DNA of 9,343 nucleotides. Source: Minisyncoccota bacterium (GTDB lineage Bacteria; Patescibacteriota; Microgenomatia; Levybacterales; UBA12049). The notes under the pieces are model-generated. The model worked only from the letters and a program-made list of their open reading frames with translations. It did no database searches and had not been told where the DNA came from. Within the stretch, counting starts at the first letter, position 1. Each line of letters opens with the position of its first letter. The DNA lies in contig JANWIQ010000051.1 of NCBI GenBank assembly GCA_025449795.1, forward strand, positions 1 to 9,343. The letters run 5' to 3'. Positions 1-6,874 of this stretch are shown here, piece after piece. A program made the position numbers and the translations under genes.

Positions 1-122
1 AAATCTAAAACTTTAACCTTGTGTTTATTCGCTTGATCTATTACATATTGCGACCATGAAAAGAAATAGGAGTTAATTAAATCGTGATCTGGTCTTGTGA
101 TTAAGATAGAATTGCTAGGCAT
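1..122 (-). CDS. N-terminus of an unidentified protein, third gene of the cassette (partial)
   Basis: An open frame starts at ATG 122, overlapping the previous stop codon region by 8 nt, and runs off the window after 40 residues. The visible part begins with a hydrophobic strand and turn (SILITRPDHD, 5-14), then an aromatic helix (SYFFSWSQYVIDQANKHK, 18-35), then a second strand (VKVLD, 36-40). This strand-helix-strand start suits an alpha/beta, Rossmann-like or caspase-like domain, but too little is visible to name one. The tight overlap and clean amino-acid pattern support a true gene. It is probably the large effector or enzyme component of the cassette. Confidence 0.6.
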   Translation of the reverse strand, partial: MPSNSILITRPDHDLINSYFFSWSQYVIDQANKHKVKVLD

Positions 123-360
123 TTTCTTGGTAGATCCGTCCATTTGCCATATCTCTAAGAAATTCTATTTGCGTATCAATTATCTCCAAACCTGCTTCAT
201 CACCCTTTTCAACACTCTCAAGCATTTGTTCTTTACCATATTCTTTATCACCAACAGTAATAACTAGATCATCAGAAAAAGTCTTTATGCGTGCAACAAC
301 AATTTTTTTCATTTCTTCTAAAAGCTCAGGGTCTATATTTTGTAAATTTAATTCGTCCAT
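115..360 (-). CDS. Small acidic, mainly helical protein of unknown function, second gene of the cassette
   Basis: I start at ATG 360, one base after the preceding stop codon, giving 81 residues. The in-frame TTG at 378 would overlap the upstream gene and is less likely. The product has a helix (DPELLEEMKKIVVARIK, 10-26), a short strand LVITVGDKEY (32-41) and a long acidic helix (about 43-72) containing EKGDEAG and EFLRDMANG. No membrane segment, metal site or known motif is visible. The pattern is that of a small soluble protein that may bind its neighbours. The next gene begins inside its last codons, with an 8-nt overlap, so all three genes are probably translated in a coupled way. Function unknown. 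Confidence 0.65.
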   Translation of the reverse strand: MDELNLQNIDPELLEEMKKIVVARIKTFSDDLVITVGDKEYGKEQMLESVEKGDEAGLEIIDTQIEFLRDMANGRIYQENA

Positions 361-361
361 A

Positions 362-550
362 TTAGGTAATAATACCAAGTTTCACAAGAAGTTCTAGAAT
401 CTCTTTGCCTTTATCAGTATCGTTATCCACCTCAAGTTTTACTGCATTCCAGGACAGAGGCTCATTATCGATAACAACTACTACTTCTTGACGTTGATTG
501 AGGGGTAGGTTGGCATATATTTGTTGGAATTTAGTTTGAAGACTATCCAT
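362..550 (-). CDS. Small acidic protein of unknown function, first gene of a three-gene cassette
   Basis: The 62-residue product starts at ATG 550 behind two promoter-like sequences. It has a helical, Gln-rich N-terminus (about 1-20), a hydrophobic strand EVVVVID (22-28), then PLSWNAVKLEVDNDT (31-45) and a C-terminal helix rich in Leu and Glu/Lys (47-60). There is no membrane segment, signal peptide or Cys pair. Codon use and composition look like a real gene, and it abuts the next gene by a single base. I do not recognise the family. Size and position as first gene of an operon would fit an antitoxin or adaptor-like partner, but nothing in the sequence shows DNA binding. Confidence 0.65.
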   Translation of the reverse strand: MDSLQTKFQQIYANLPLNQRQEVVVVIDNEPLSWNAVKLEVDNDTDKGKEILELLVKLGIIT

Positions 551-570
551 ACTTCTGTCTACCTAAGTTC

Positions 571-621
571 ATTATAGATATTAGGGTCAACATAATACAA
601 TAGGCAGCTTGTTTTAGTCAA
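571..621 (-). promoter_or_regulatory. Two tandem candidate promoters for the small-gene cassette
   Basis: The upstream one is TTGACT (616-621), an 18-bp spacer and TATTAT (592-597), each hexamer matching 5/6. Within its downstream region lies a perfect TATAAT (571-576), with TTGTAT 18 bp upstream as a weak -35. The second -10 ends 20 nt before the ATG at 550. This leaves a short leader with an AGG-containing stretch that may act as a weak ribosome binding site. Confidence 0.55.
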
Positions 622-652
622 GGATTTTAGTACTTCGTCGCACAATGACAGA
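621..652. repeat. Degenerate copy of a CTTCGTCGC...CAATGACA-type dispersed intergenic repeat
   Basis: On the plus strand the segment reads GGATT, then CTTCGTCGC, then CAATGACAG after short interruptions. From memory this resembles a repeat type found between genes in many bacterial genomes, with the form GGATTGCTTCGTCGC followed by CAATGACA. Only one copy is visible here, so repetition within this genome is untested. Confidence 0.3.
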
Positions 653-892
653 TATGCTATGCAGTTTTTGGAGGCAAATATATTTTCTGGAATTCGGAGT
701 TTAGATTGATTTGACAGCCTAAATTAATTTCTGTGCCTCAAAAAGGCGGGGATTCTATAGACACGATTTACTTTCAAGGCTAATCTCTTCAGAGCAACCT
801 AAGAAAAAATATTTCTTATATATCTTTCTGGAGTTATTGAAGAGAAGTACGCATTCAAGGTGATCTCGATAAGATTACGCTACAAATAAACA

Positions 893-2026
893 TTATTCAA
901 GATTAAATAAATCTATTAAAGAATATTCTTCCCTAGCTCTGTCACCTAACAATTGTGGAACCATTTCATTAAGCTTCTCTATGTAGATATCGAGAATCTC
1001 ATCTTGGATACCTGCCAAATACGGAGGGTATTGCTTTTCATTTAAACCTGCAACAAAATGATTGTTACATTTTTTTATTACCATTGCAATAGCATTTGCC
1101 GTAAATCTCTTAACATCAATTTTTCTGCCCGTTTCCAGTTCATATCCCCTATAAGCCGCTACAGTAAAATCTCTTAAAGCTTGAATAACTTCATGATTAT
1201 CGATATGTAGTTTTCTTGCAACAAATTGTTCTGAAGCAATGAACCATGAAAGATACACTAAATCACTATATGGATCCCCAATAGGAGAATGCGGGTCAAT
1301 AACGGAAATGCTATATGGCTCAACTCCCGAAACTAGAATATTGCCACGTGGGCTAAAATCGCCATGTATGAGACTTACTATAGAACCACTTGTGGCTTCC
1401 TTTATCTTATTGTTTAATTCTTCATATGGTATTCCTAACTTTTCACAAATAGCAATGGCATACTTGCTTTCCATTATTGAATTTGCGGTTTCTATAGCAA
1501 AAACATTTTCTGTGATTGGAGCCGAATGCATTTTTGCTAACTGTATCCCAGATACAACTCCCAATTGCGTAGCTACCTCTCCGTCAATTTTTAATATATC
1601 CATTACTCTTGGAGCAAATTTTTCCTCAAGAGTAATAGGATCCATAATGATATATCCTACAGGAGCTAATTCTGGAGGCTTAATTTCTCCAAACCCCAAC
1701 ACATGAGGAACATTTACGTGGTAATCTTCCCACATTTTAAGTTTTTTTCCCTCTAGCTCTGATCGTTCTATTTCTGGAGTAAATTTGATAACATATTTAT
1801 GATCGTTAACCAAAACTACAAATCCAGCTGATTCTAAACCTCCAAAAGGCTGAGCCATACATTGTTCTATATTTTCTGCTGTTTTCGGTAAAATATTTGA
1901 GGTAAGAAAATATTTTAGATAGGAATCTTGGTTTTCCATTAGTAAACGCACTTCTGGTGAAATAAATGCTAAATCATATTCTCTTCGAGAAATAGCAGGA
2001 CTCGTGGTTCCGTCGTGCTCTTGCAT
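893..2026 (-). CDS. Aminoglycoside-phosphotransferase (APH)-fold kinase, substrate unknown
   Basis: The 377-residue protein has the two-lobed kinase-like fold of the APH/choline kinase superfamily, which phosphorylates small-molecule hydroxyls. Visible are a Gly-rich turn FGGLESAGF (61-69), the ATP-binding Lys in YVIKF (Lys81), a hinge-like YIIMDPI (125-131) and the catalytic loop SLIHGDFSPRGNILV (218-232, with His221, Asp223 and Asn229). The metal-binding segment is VIDPHSPIGDPYSDLVYL (242-259, Asp244). One residue appears inserted between the catalytic Asp and the Asn compared with the usual HGDxxxxN spacing. The ATG at 2026 lies 2 bp after the GNAT stop, arguing for translational coupling; no Shine-Dalgarno is evident. 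Similar folds occur in antibiotic kinases, fructosamine kinases and maturation kinases, so the substrate is left open. Confidence 0.8.
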   Translation of the reverse strand: MQEHDGTTSPAISRREYDLAFISPEVRLLMENQDSYLKYFLTSNILPKTAENIEQCMAQPFGGLESAGFVVLVNDHKYVIKFTPEIERSELEGKKLKMWEDYHVNVPHVLGFGEIKPPELAPVGYIIMDPITLEEKFAPRVMDILKIDGEVATQLGVVSGIQLAKMHSAPITENVFAIETANSIMESKYAIAICEKLGIPYEELNNKIKEATSGSIVSLIHGDFSPRGNILVSGVEPYSISVIDPHSPIGDPYSDLVYLSWFIASEQFVARKLHIDNHEVIQALRDFTVAAYRGYELETGRKIDVKRFTANAIAMVIKKCNNHFVAGLNEKQYPPYLAGIQDEILDIYIEKLNEMVPQLLGDRAREEYSLIDLFNLE

Positions 2027-2028
2027 AA

Positions 2029-2658
2029 TTAAGTTGCATGGGGAGGATATTCTCTCCTGGGTTCATGCTGTCTCAAGGCAGGTAAAGCATCATCAGCATT
2101 TACTATAAAATAAACTAACTTTTTGTCGTCTGGCTCTATAACGACTTGCATTATTCCAATACTTCGTAACATAGCCAAATCCACCAAATTATCAGCTCTT
2201 GTGGAAATCCAAAGATTCACCCGGTTTGCTTTTAAATAATCTTCTATTGCAATAGTAACAAAAGGAAATGCGAGCCCTTTTCCTCTTGCTTTTCCATACA
2301 TTGCCTGTGCAATTGTAGTGGTGTACTCTTCATGATTAAACTCCACCGAGTAATTTATACCTTCAGGTAATCTTAAGTTCTCAAACCAAATTATCCCATA
2401 GAGATTTTTAGTATCATCTATAAGGGCATATATGCTTCTTGGTTCTTGGTGAAGCCATTCCTGGTAATTTTTGACCGAATCAAACTGATGTTCACTTGGA
2501 CCATACATTCGGATAACAGGATCTGTGGTAGAGAAATTAACTAACTGTTGTATTTGAGGAAGTGTTAAGTCTCCCTTTTGTACAGACCAGTGGGAAGGCA
2601 AATTTTCGTGGACAGGACCAGTATTCTGGTCAATCCTGCCAACAATTTCATTAGGCAT
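2029..2658 (-). CDS. GNAT-family N-acetyltransferase
   Basis: The 209-residue protein fits the GCN5-related N-acetyltransferase fold, which moves an acetyl group from acetyl-CoA to an amine of a small molecule or protein. The acetyl-CoA pyrophosphate loop (motif A) appears as GKARGKGLAFPF (122-133), followed by an amphipathic helix. The sequence WISTRADNLVDLAMLRSIGI (150-169) matches the late part of the domain, with the common N...A..L...G pattern. The first 40 residues are extra and polar. The substrate cannot be told from sequence. The start at ATG 2658 is favoured by the strong promoter just upstream. The kinase-fold gene begins 2 bp after its stop, so they form one operon. A GNAT next to an APH-fold kinase recalls drug-modifying enzyme pairs, but that is only a guess from context. 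Confidence 0.8.
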   Translation of the reverse strand: MPNEIVGRIDQNTGPVHENLPSHWSVQKGDLTLPQIQQLVNFSTTDPVIRMYGPSEHQFDSVKNYQEWLHQEPRSIYALIDDTKNLYGIIWFENLRLPEGINYSVEFNHEEYTTTIAQAMYGKARGKGLAFPFVTIAIEDYLKANRVNLWISTRADNLVDLAMLRSIGIMQVVIEPDDKKLVYFIVNADDALPALRQHEPRREYPPHAT

Positions 2659-2667
2659 AAGAGATAT

Positions 2668-2696
2668 CTTATAGCATAACAGAGCTAAAGTGTCAA
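2668..2696 (-). promoter_or_regulatory. Near-consensus promoter for the GNAT-kinase gene pair
   Basis: A perfect -35 TTGACA (2691-2696) lies 17 bp from TATAAG (2668-2673), which is itself preceded by TGC as an extended -10. This is the strongest promoter in the window. The -10 ends 9 nt before the GNAT ATG at 2658, so the transcript should start about 3 nt before the start codon. Confidence 0.7.
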
Positions 2697-2773
2697 TCTA
2701 TAACCATTCTGCCAATTTAGGGAGACATTAAAATCACTTTCTACTAACAGTAGACATCAGCTTGCTATAACTT

Positions 2774-3931
2774 CTAGTTCCTATGCCTAAGGAATGCGGG
2801 GATGTTCCAGACGTCTTCATCATCAGTGGCTACTTGAGCGTCATCACCTGTGGTAGATGCTTGTGGCGTTGTTGCAGATGAAGCTTGGGTAGTATTGGCA
2901 TCATTTTTTGGAGCAACAGGCTGCTGAGAAGCTGGACTAACCGCATGCGTTGGAATAAATTGCTGCATTTGCGCTTTCATGGGATCAAATCCTGTTGCAA
3001 TAACGGTAATCTTTAGCTGATCTTTCATATTTTCATCGATGGTCGTCCCAAAAATAATATTGGCATCCGGGTCTGCAGCCTCTGCAATAATTTTTGCTGC
3101 TTCATCGACCTCACTCATCGACATATCTGGCCCGCCGGTAATATTAAAGAGTACACCACGCGCACCTTCCATGGATATTTCAAGAAGTGGAGAAGACACC
3201 GCAGCGCGAGCTGCTGTCTGTGCCCTGTTATCTCCTTGCCCTGTCCCAATTCCCATAAGCGCACTTCCCGCATTGGTCATAATGGATCTCACATCGGCAA
3301 AGTCTACATTAATAAGTCCGGGAAGGGTAATAAGGTCTGAAATTCCTTGTACGCCCTGGGTTAGGACAGAATCTGCAACCCTGAATGCTTCCATAAGACT
3401 AACTTTTCTATCGACAACATCCAGAATTCGCTGATTGGGGATGACAATAAGTGTATCTACTTTTCCCCGCAATTCTTCAATACCATCCTCTGCATTTACC
3501 ATTCTACGTGTCCCTTCAAAGGTAAATGGCTTGGTAACCACTGCAATAGTCAGTGCGCCCAATTCTTTTGCAATCTTTGCAATAACAGGAACCGCACCTG
3601 TTCCTGTGCCGCCACCCATTCCCGCTGCAAGAAAAACCATGTCCGACCCATTAAGCATATCTTTTATTTTCTCTGCAGACTCTTCTGCGGCTTGCCTTCC
3701 AACTTCAGGATCTCCACCGCTACCAAGTCCTTTTGTCAATTTGTCGCCTATTTGAATTTTTGTTGCAGAATGATTGAGAAGCAGTGCTTGTGCATCGGTA
3801 TTTACGGCGAGAAAATCTACGCCTTGGATTTGTGCAGAGGTTATCATGCTTTCAAGTGCATTACCCCCGCCGCCGCCAACACCAACAACCCGAATTTTTG
3901 CAAAATTAGAATTTTGAGGCCTGATAAGCAT
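2774..3931 (-). CDS. ftsZ: Cell division GTPase FtsZ
   Basis: FtsZ is the tubulin homologue that assembles the cytokinetic ring. The 385-residue protein is complete. The N-terminal nucleotide-binding part has VVGVGGGGGNA (15-25), the tubulin signature GGGTGTG (106-112) and FEGTRR (138-143). The T7 catalytic loop is NVDFADVR (208-215). The globular part ends near residue 325. A Gln/Ala/Thr-rich linker of about 45 residues follows, then an acidic stretch and the conserved C-terminal peptide VWNIPAFLRHRN (374-385), which binds FtsA. All key residues seem intact, so the division machinery is functional despite the reduced cluster. The start at ATG 3931 is supported by the promoter-like sequence directly upstream. 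A 115-bp gap and a new promoter separate it from the next gene, and I see no convincing terminator there. Confidence 0.97.
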   Translation of the reverse strand: MLIRPQNSNFAKIRVVGVGGGGGNALESMITSAQIQGVDFLAVNTDAQALLLNHSATKIQIGDKLTKGLGSGGDPEVGRQAAEESAEKIKDMLNGSDMVFLAAGMGGGTGTGAVPVIAKIAKELGALTIAVVTKPFTFEGTRRMVNAEDGIEELRGKVDTLIVIPNQRILDVVDRKVSLMEAFRVADSVLTQGVQGISDLITLPGLINVDFADVRSIMTNAGSALMGIGTGQGDNRAQTAARAAVSSPLLEISMEGARGVLFNITGGPDMSMSEVDEAAKIIAEAADPDANIIFGTTIDENMKDQLKITVIATGFDPMKAQMQQFIPTHAVSPASQQPVAPKNDANTTQASSATTPQASTTGDDAQVATDDEDVWNIPAFLRHRN

Positions 3932-3940
3932 AGTACAGCT

Positions 3941-3969
3941 ACTCTAGCAGATAGTTTTTCCTTTTGCAA
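3941..3969 (-). promoter_or_regulatory. Candidate ftsZ promoter with extended -10 and no room for a leader
   Basis: TTGCAA (3964-3969) and TAGAGT (3941-3946) are 17 bp apart, and the -10 is preceded by TGC, making it an extended -10. It lies in the 45-bp ftsA-ftsZ gap and ends 9 nt before the ftsZ ATG. It would let ftsZ be made in excess of the upstream genes. Confidence 0.5.
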
Positions 3970-3976
3970 GTATTCG

Positions 3977-5266
3977 CTAGGGGATGAATGATTTAATAAA
4001 ATCCAATACTTTTTTTCCTATTTTTCCTGTTGGTAAAAATTTAAAAGTTGGAAGTGACAACCCAAAAGGCATCGATCTTTCAATTCCTAGCGTAGCGCCA
4101 TAAAAGAGAAGTCCAATTACTGTTGCTGCAGTTGGATCTTCTATTTCATCTTTAATTCCTTTTAAGTCGTGTGGTTGCCCGATTCTTACCGGCATTGCCA
4201 TCGCTCGTTTTGCCGCATCACTAATTCCTACTGTTTTTGCACCTCCACCGGTAATGACGAGACCCGCAGGTGTCTGACCACCCCATCCACTTTTCTTCAA
4301 CTCCTGTCCTACCATAGCAAAAATTTCATTGAGACGCGGGCGAATAATTCCTTCCACAAGCGTTTTTCTGGAGACAAGTTTTATATCCTCAGGAAGATGC
4401 AGGGAAGATAAATCTACTTCATCACTTGAACGAACTCGTTTGCCATCTTCTTCTTCAAGATACGATGGCGGTTTGACTGGTTGGGACAAAAATAGTTTTA
4501 ACTTTTCCGCAGATTCCAGTGAAATGCGAAGACCAATCGCCAAATCGTTGGTAATATGTCTCGCGCCAATCGGAAGCACTGAGGAATGGGTGACAGAACC
4601 ATCCACGTACACAGAAATGTCTGTAGTCCCAGAGCCAATATCCACCAATACCACTCCTAATTCTTTTTCTGTATCAGATAATACGGAAAGACTACTTGCG
4701 TAACCGGAAAAAACAAATGCATCTACATCCACCCCAACTTGAGAAAGTGCTTTTTCTAAATTCCTAATGGAGGTCGCATTCGCAGAAATGATATGAGTAT
4801 CTACTTCAAGCCGTACCCCCGTCATCCCAATAGGGTCTTTGATTCCCTCCTGGCCATCAACGGAATAATTTCGCGGAAGCACATGAATAATTTCTCTCGA
4901 TGATGGAAAAGAGACTGCACGCGCGGCATCAATAACACGGGTAAGATCATTCTCTGTAATTTCTCCTTGAGGAGCAGATACTGCAACAACGCCTCGAGAG
5001 TTTTGGGATTCAATATGGCTGCCGCCAATGCTTGCAACCAAATGTGACACAGAATATCCTGCCATTCTTTCTGCAGCTTCCAAAGAATTGTTAATTGCGC
5101 TTACTGCCTCTTCGATATCAACAATTTGGCCTTTTTTAATACCAAGGGAGTGCACTTCGGATACTCCAAGAATATTGAGCGTCCCTTCTTCTGAGACCTT
5201 TGCGATAACTGTAACAATTTTACTGGTACCGATATCTATTCCAACGATTACTTTATTGTCAGGCAT
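3977..5266 (-). CDS. ftsA: Cell division protein FtsA, actin-like membrane anchor of FtsZ
   Basis: FtsA is an actin/Hsp70-fold ATPase that polymerises on the membrane, binds the FtsZ C-terminal peptide and recruits later division proteins. The 429 residues match the family length. Visible are the phosphate-1 loop DIGTSK (11-16), phosphate-2 DIGSGTTDIS (209-218) and the adenosine loop VITGGGAKTVGI (337-348). The 1C-type insertion region follows the first subdomain, at about residues 85-165. The C-terminus GKIGKKVLDFIKSFIP is a basic amphipathic helix, the expected membrane-targeting sequence, joined by a linker at about 395-413. Eighty-four bp separate it from the ftsQ-like gene. That gap is AT-rich and holds only a weak TATACG 10 nt before the ATG, so readthrough from murG is the likelier main source of expression. 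ftsZ follows 45 bp later. Confidence 0.95.
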   Translation of the reverse strand: MPDNKVIVGIDIGTSKIVTVIAKVSEEGTLNILGVSEVHSLGIKKGQIVDIEEAVSAINNSLEAAERMAGYSVSHLVASIGGSHIESQNSRGVVAVSAPQGEITENDLTRVIDAARAVSFPSSREIIHVLPRNYSVDGQEGIKDPIGMTGVRLEVDTHIISANATSIRNLEKALSQVGVDVDAFVFSGYASSLSVLSDTEKELGVVLVDIGSGTTDISVYVDGSVTHSSVLPIGARHITNDLAIGLRISLESAEKLKLFLSQPVKPPSYLEEEDGKRVRSSDEVDLSSLHLPEDIKLVSRKTLVEGIIRPRLNEIFAMVGQELKKSGWGGQTPAGLVITGGGAKTVGISDAAKRAMAMPVRIGQPHDLKGIKDEIEDPTAATVIGLLFYGATLGIERSMPFGLSLPTFKFLPTGKIGKKVLDFIKSFIP

Positions 5267-5350
5267 AATTTATTTACGTATAAAGGGATCAGCATATAGT
5301 ATCTGGAAGTGCACAAACCTTTTATGCTTTATACTAAAACCTTAATACTC

Positions 5351-5761
5351 TTAATAGGTTATTACTGGGTTATCAAAACGAAAATCAAGACGTGAAAAAC
5401 GCTTACCTTCTATTGTAAGGTGCCCAATTGTCAATTGTAAAGAGGCGAATTGTTTTGATACATCTCTGTGCAAAGAGAATAGCACTTGTTCGCCCGGATC
5501 TAAGGAAACCGTTGCTGTGTCATTTTGTATATTGATATTGGTACAGTGTATGGTATATTTCACGCATAGGTCTTCCATATGGGCAGCAATACTAAAAGTG
5601 TTGTTACCAGTGAGACTTTTTGCAAGAGGACTTTGCACGGACTTTTGCCTATGCGCAAGGTACCAAATTCCAAAGCAAACACCAACTACTCCCAGAAAAA
5701 GGATAAAAGAAAAAAAGAAAACCCGTAAGAAGACATTAAATTTTCTTTTGAAGACGGTCAT
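5351..5761 (-). CDS. ftsQ: Very short FtsQ/DivIB-like division protein with one membrane segment
   Basis: From the ATG at 5761 the product is 136 residues. It has a short basic N-terminus (KRKF), one membrane segment at about 11-36, and about 100 extracytoplasmic residues. The C-terminus ends in RLDFRFDNPVITY, which matches the closing strand of FtsQ/DivIB beta domains (typically IDLRF followed by a short tail). FtsQ recruits and links FtsL/FtsB and the septal synthase. Usual FtsQ proteins are about 250-300 residues and carry a POTRA domain after the membrane helix; there is no room for one here. The position between murG and ftsA also fits ftsQ. It overlaps the murG 3' end by 26 nt. An in-frame ATG at 5773 and a start at 5803 are alternatives with larger overlaps. 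No Shine-Dalgarno separates the choices. Homology is inferred from the C-terminal motif, topology and location. Confidence 0.7.
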   Translation of the reverse strand: MTVFKRKFNVFLRVFFFSFILFLGVVGVCFGIWYLAHRQKSVQSPLAKSLTGNNTFSIAAHMEDLCVKYTIHCTNINIQNDTATVSLDPGEQVLFSLHRDVSKQFASLQLTIGHLTIEGKRFSRLDFRFDNPVITY

Positions 5762-6866
5762 TTTTTGTACCATAGACAATCTCAATAATTTTTTTTGCCG
5801 CATGTTGGTGCAGCGCGAGTAATTGGTCTCGCTTTACATTAGTATATGTCTTTCTTTTCTCCATCATCTGCTCAATTTCACGTAACAGTACGTCCGATGT
5901 GAGATTTTCCTGTTGCAAGAATTTTCCAAGGCCTGTTTCCTGAAGCAGGCGTGCATTTTTTTCTTGCTCGTGGCGCTGGGAAAATGGCAACGGAATAAGG
6001 AGGGAGGGGGTATTGGCTAAAAGTAATGAAAGGACAGTATTTATTCCCGACCTGGATACTACCATATCTGATGACTCATACACAAAAGAAATATCATCCG
6101 GAGAAATAAACTTTCGAATAATATAACGTTCTTGAAATGTGTAGGGCAATGTCGATTTAAATTCCTGAAGCCGTGCAAAATCGCCAAATTCTTTTGCATC
6201 CCCTGTCTGATGGAAAATAGTATACTTTGCCAGAAGTGTAGGCAAAATTGACTCGATAAGTTCATTGATGGGGTGAGAACCAAGACTGCCTCCGGTAACA
6301 GTCAGGAGCGGATATTTTTTGTGGGTGTGCGCTAGTATTTCCCGCATTTCCGTAGAGGGATGAGAGGCTATTATTGGATTTCCGGTAAGCACTACTTTTT
6401 CTTTTGGAAAAAACTTTTGAGAAGATTCCCATGACACGCAAATTGCAGCTGCAAAACGTGAGAGAAGATGATTTGCTCCACCTGCTTCCAATGTTTGTTC
6501 ATGCAGCACGCTGGGAATTTTGAGCATTGCTGCAGCAACACACATGGGAAACGCCACATAGCCGCCAAAAGACAACACAACGTCAGGCGTAATTTCTTTG
6601 AGAATTTTGAATGCTTCCCAAATGCCTTTGGGTATTCTACCCAATGAGGGCATACTGTGACGGGTAAACTTTCTCTGCAATCTTCCTGGCTGGAAAACAA
6701 TAAAAGGAAGCTGCATGGAGGTTATTGTCTGGTATTCCAAAGAAACCGCACTATCTCCCTCAAGACCAAATTTACGGCCCACGTAGACAACTTTTGCATC
6801 TTTGGGAAGCGCTTGTATTACTGCGAGTGCGGGCGTAAGATGACCACCTGTTATAAGAATCTTCAT
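5736..6866 (-). CDS. murG: UDP-GlcNAc:lipid I N-acetylglucosaminyltransferase MurG (lipid II synthase)
   Basis: MurG adds GlcNAc to lipid I at the cytoplasmic membrane face, completing lipid II for FtsW. I start at ATG 6866 (376 residues, close to family length) rather than the in-frame TTG at 6884, because the conserved first strand begins right here. Motifs: N-terminal glycine loop TGGHLTPALAV (6-16), FGGYVAFP (100-107), LHEQTLEAGGAN (121-132), TGNPI (161-165), TVTGGSLGSHPIN (189-201), HQTG (219-222), RSGINTV (272-278), and HEQEKNA (299-305) before the C-terminal helices. Oddities: the first loop is two residues shorter than the usual GGTGGH, and Ser280 sits where E. coli MurG has a ribose-binding Glu. 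Both are discussed under findings. The fold and context leave little doubt about the family. The next gene overlaps its 3' end. Confidence 0.9.
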   Translation of the reverse strand: MKILITGGHLTPALAVIQALPKDAKVVYVGRKFGLEGDSAVSLEYQTITSMQLPFIVFQPGRLQRKFTRHSMPSLGRIPKGIWEAFKILKEITPDVVLSFGGYVAFPMCVAAAMLKIPSVLHEQTLEAGGANHLLSRFAAAICVSWESSQKFFPKEKVVLTGNPIIASHPSTEMREILAHTHKKYPLLTVTGGSLGSHPINELIESILPTLLAKYTIFHQTGDAKEFGDFARLQEFKSTLPYTFQERYIIRKFISPDDISFVYESSDMVVSRSGINTVLSLLLANTPSLLIPLPFSQRHEQEKNARLLQETGLGKFLQQENLTSDVLLREIEQMMEKRKTYTNVKRDQLLALHQHAAKKIIEIVYGTKNDRLQKKI

Positions 6867-6874
6867 AGTAAGGA

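Larger units (their letters stand above)
551..892. other. Non-coding gap between the kinase gene and the small-gene cassette
   Basis: These 342 bp hold no credible reading frame on either strand and no recognisable tRNA or other RNA gene. The high-coordinate half is AT-rich, with a weak A/T-only inverted repeat (801-817). A small GCCT/AGGC hairpin lies at 735-747. A segment resembling a dispersed intergenic repeat lies at 621-652, and the tandem promoters of the next operon occupy 571-621. Confidence 0.6.

Noticed and set aside
801..817. AAGAAA...TTTCTT inverted repeat downstream of the kinase gene as a terminator
   Set aside because: The stem is almost entirely A-T, too weak for an intrinsic terminator; it is likely a by-product of AT-rich sequence.
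1239..1706. 155-codon plus-strand open frame opposite the kinase gene
   Set aside because: It lies wholly antisense to a gene with clear kinase motifs, has no promoter or ribosome binding site, and shows no recognisable domain.
2695..2715. tRNA D-arm-like sequence (GGCAGAATGGTTA) on the minus strand between ftsZ and the GNAT gene
   Set aside because: No anticodon arm, T-arm or acceptor stem follows at the right distances, and the segment runs into the GNAT promoter.
2741..2753. CTACT-AAC-AGTAG hairpin after ftsZ as a terminator
   Set aside because: The stem is only 5 bp with two or fewer G-C pairs and is not followed by a T-run on the minus strand.
3039..3755. Two plus-strand open frames opposite ftsZ
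   Set aside because: They mirror the ftsZ codon pattern, are rich in Ser, Pro and Ile as expected of antisense frames, and ftsZ is intact.
5341..5356. Direct repeat CTTAATA spaced 9 bp apart at the ftsQ-like stop codon
   Set aside because: Seven bases in AT-rich sequence can easily recur by chance, and part of it is coding.
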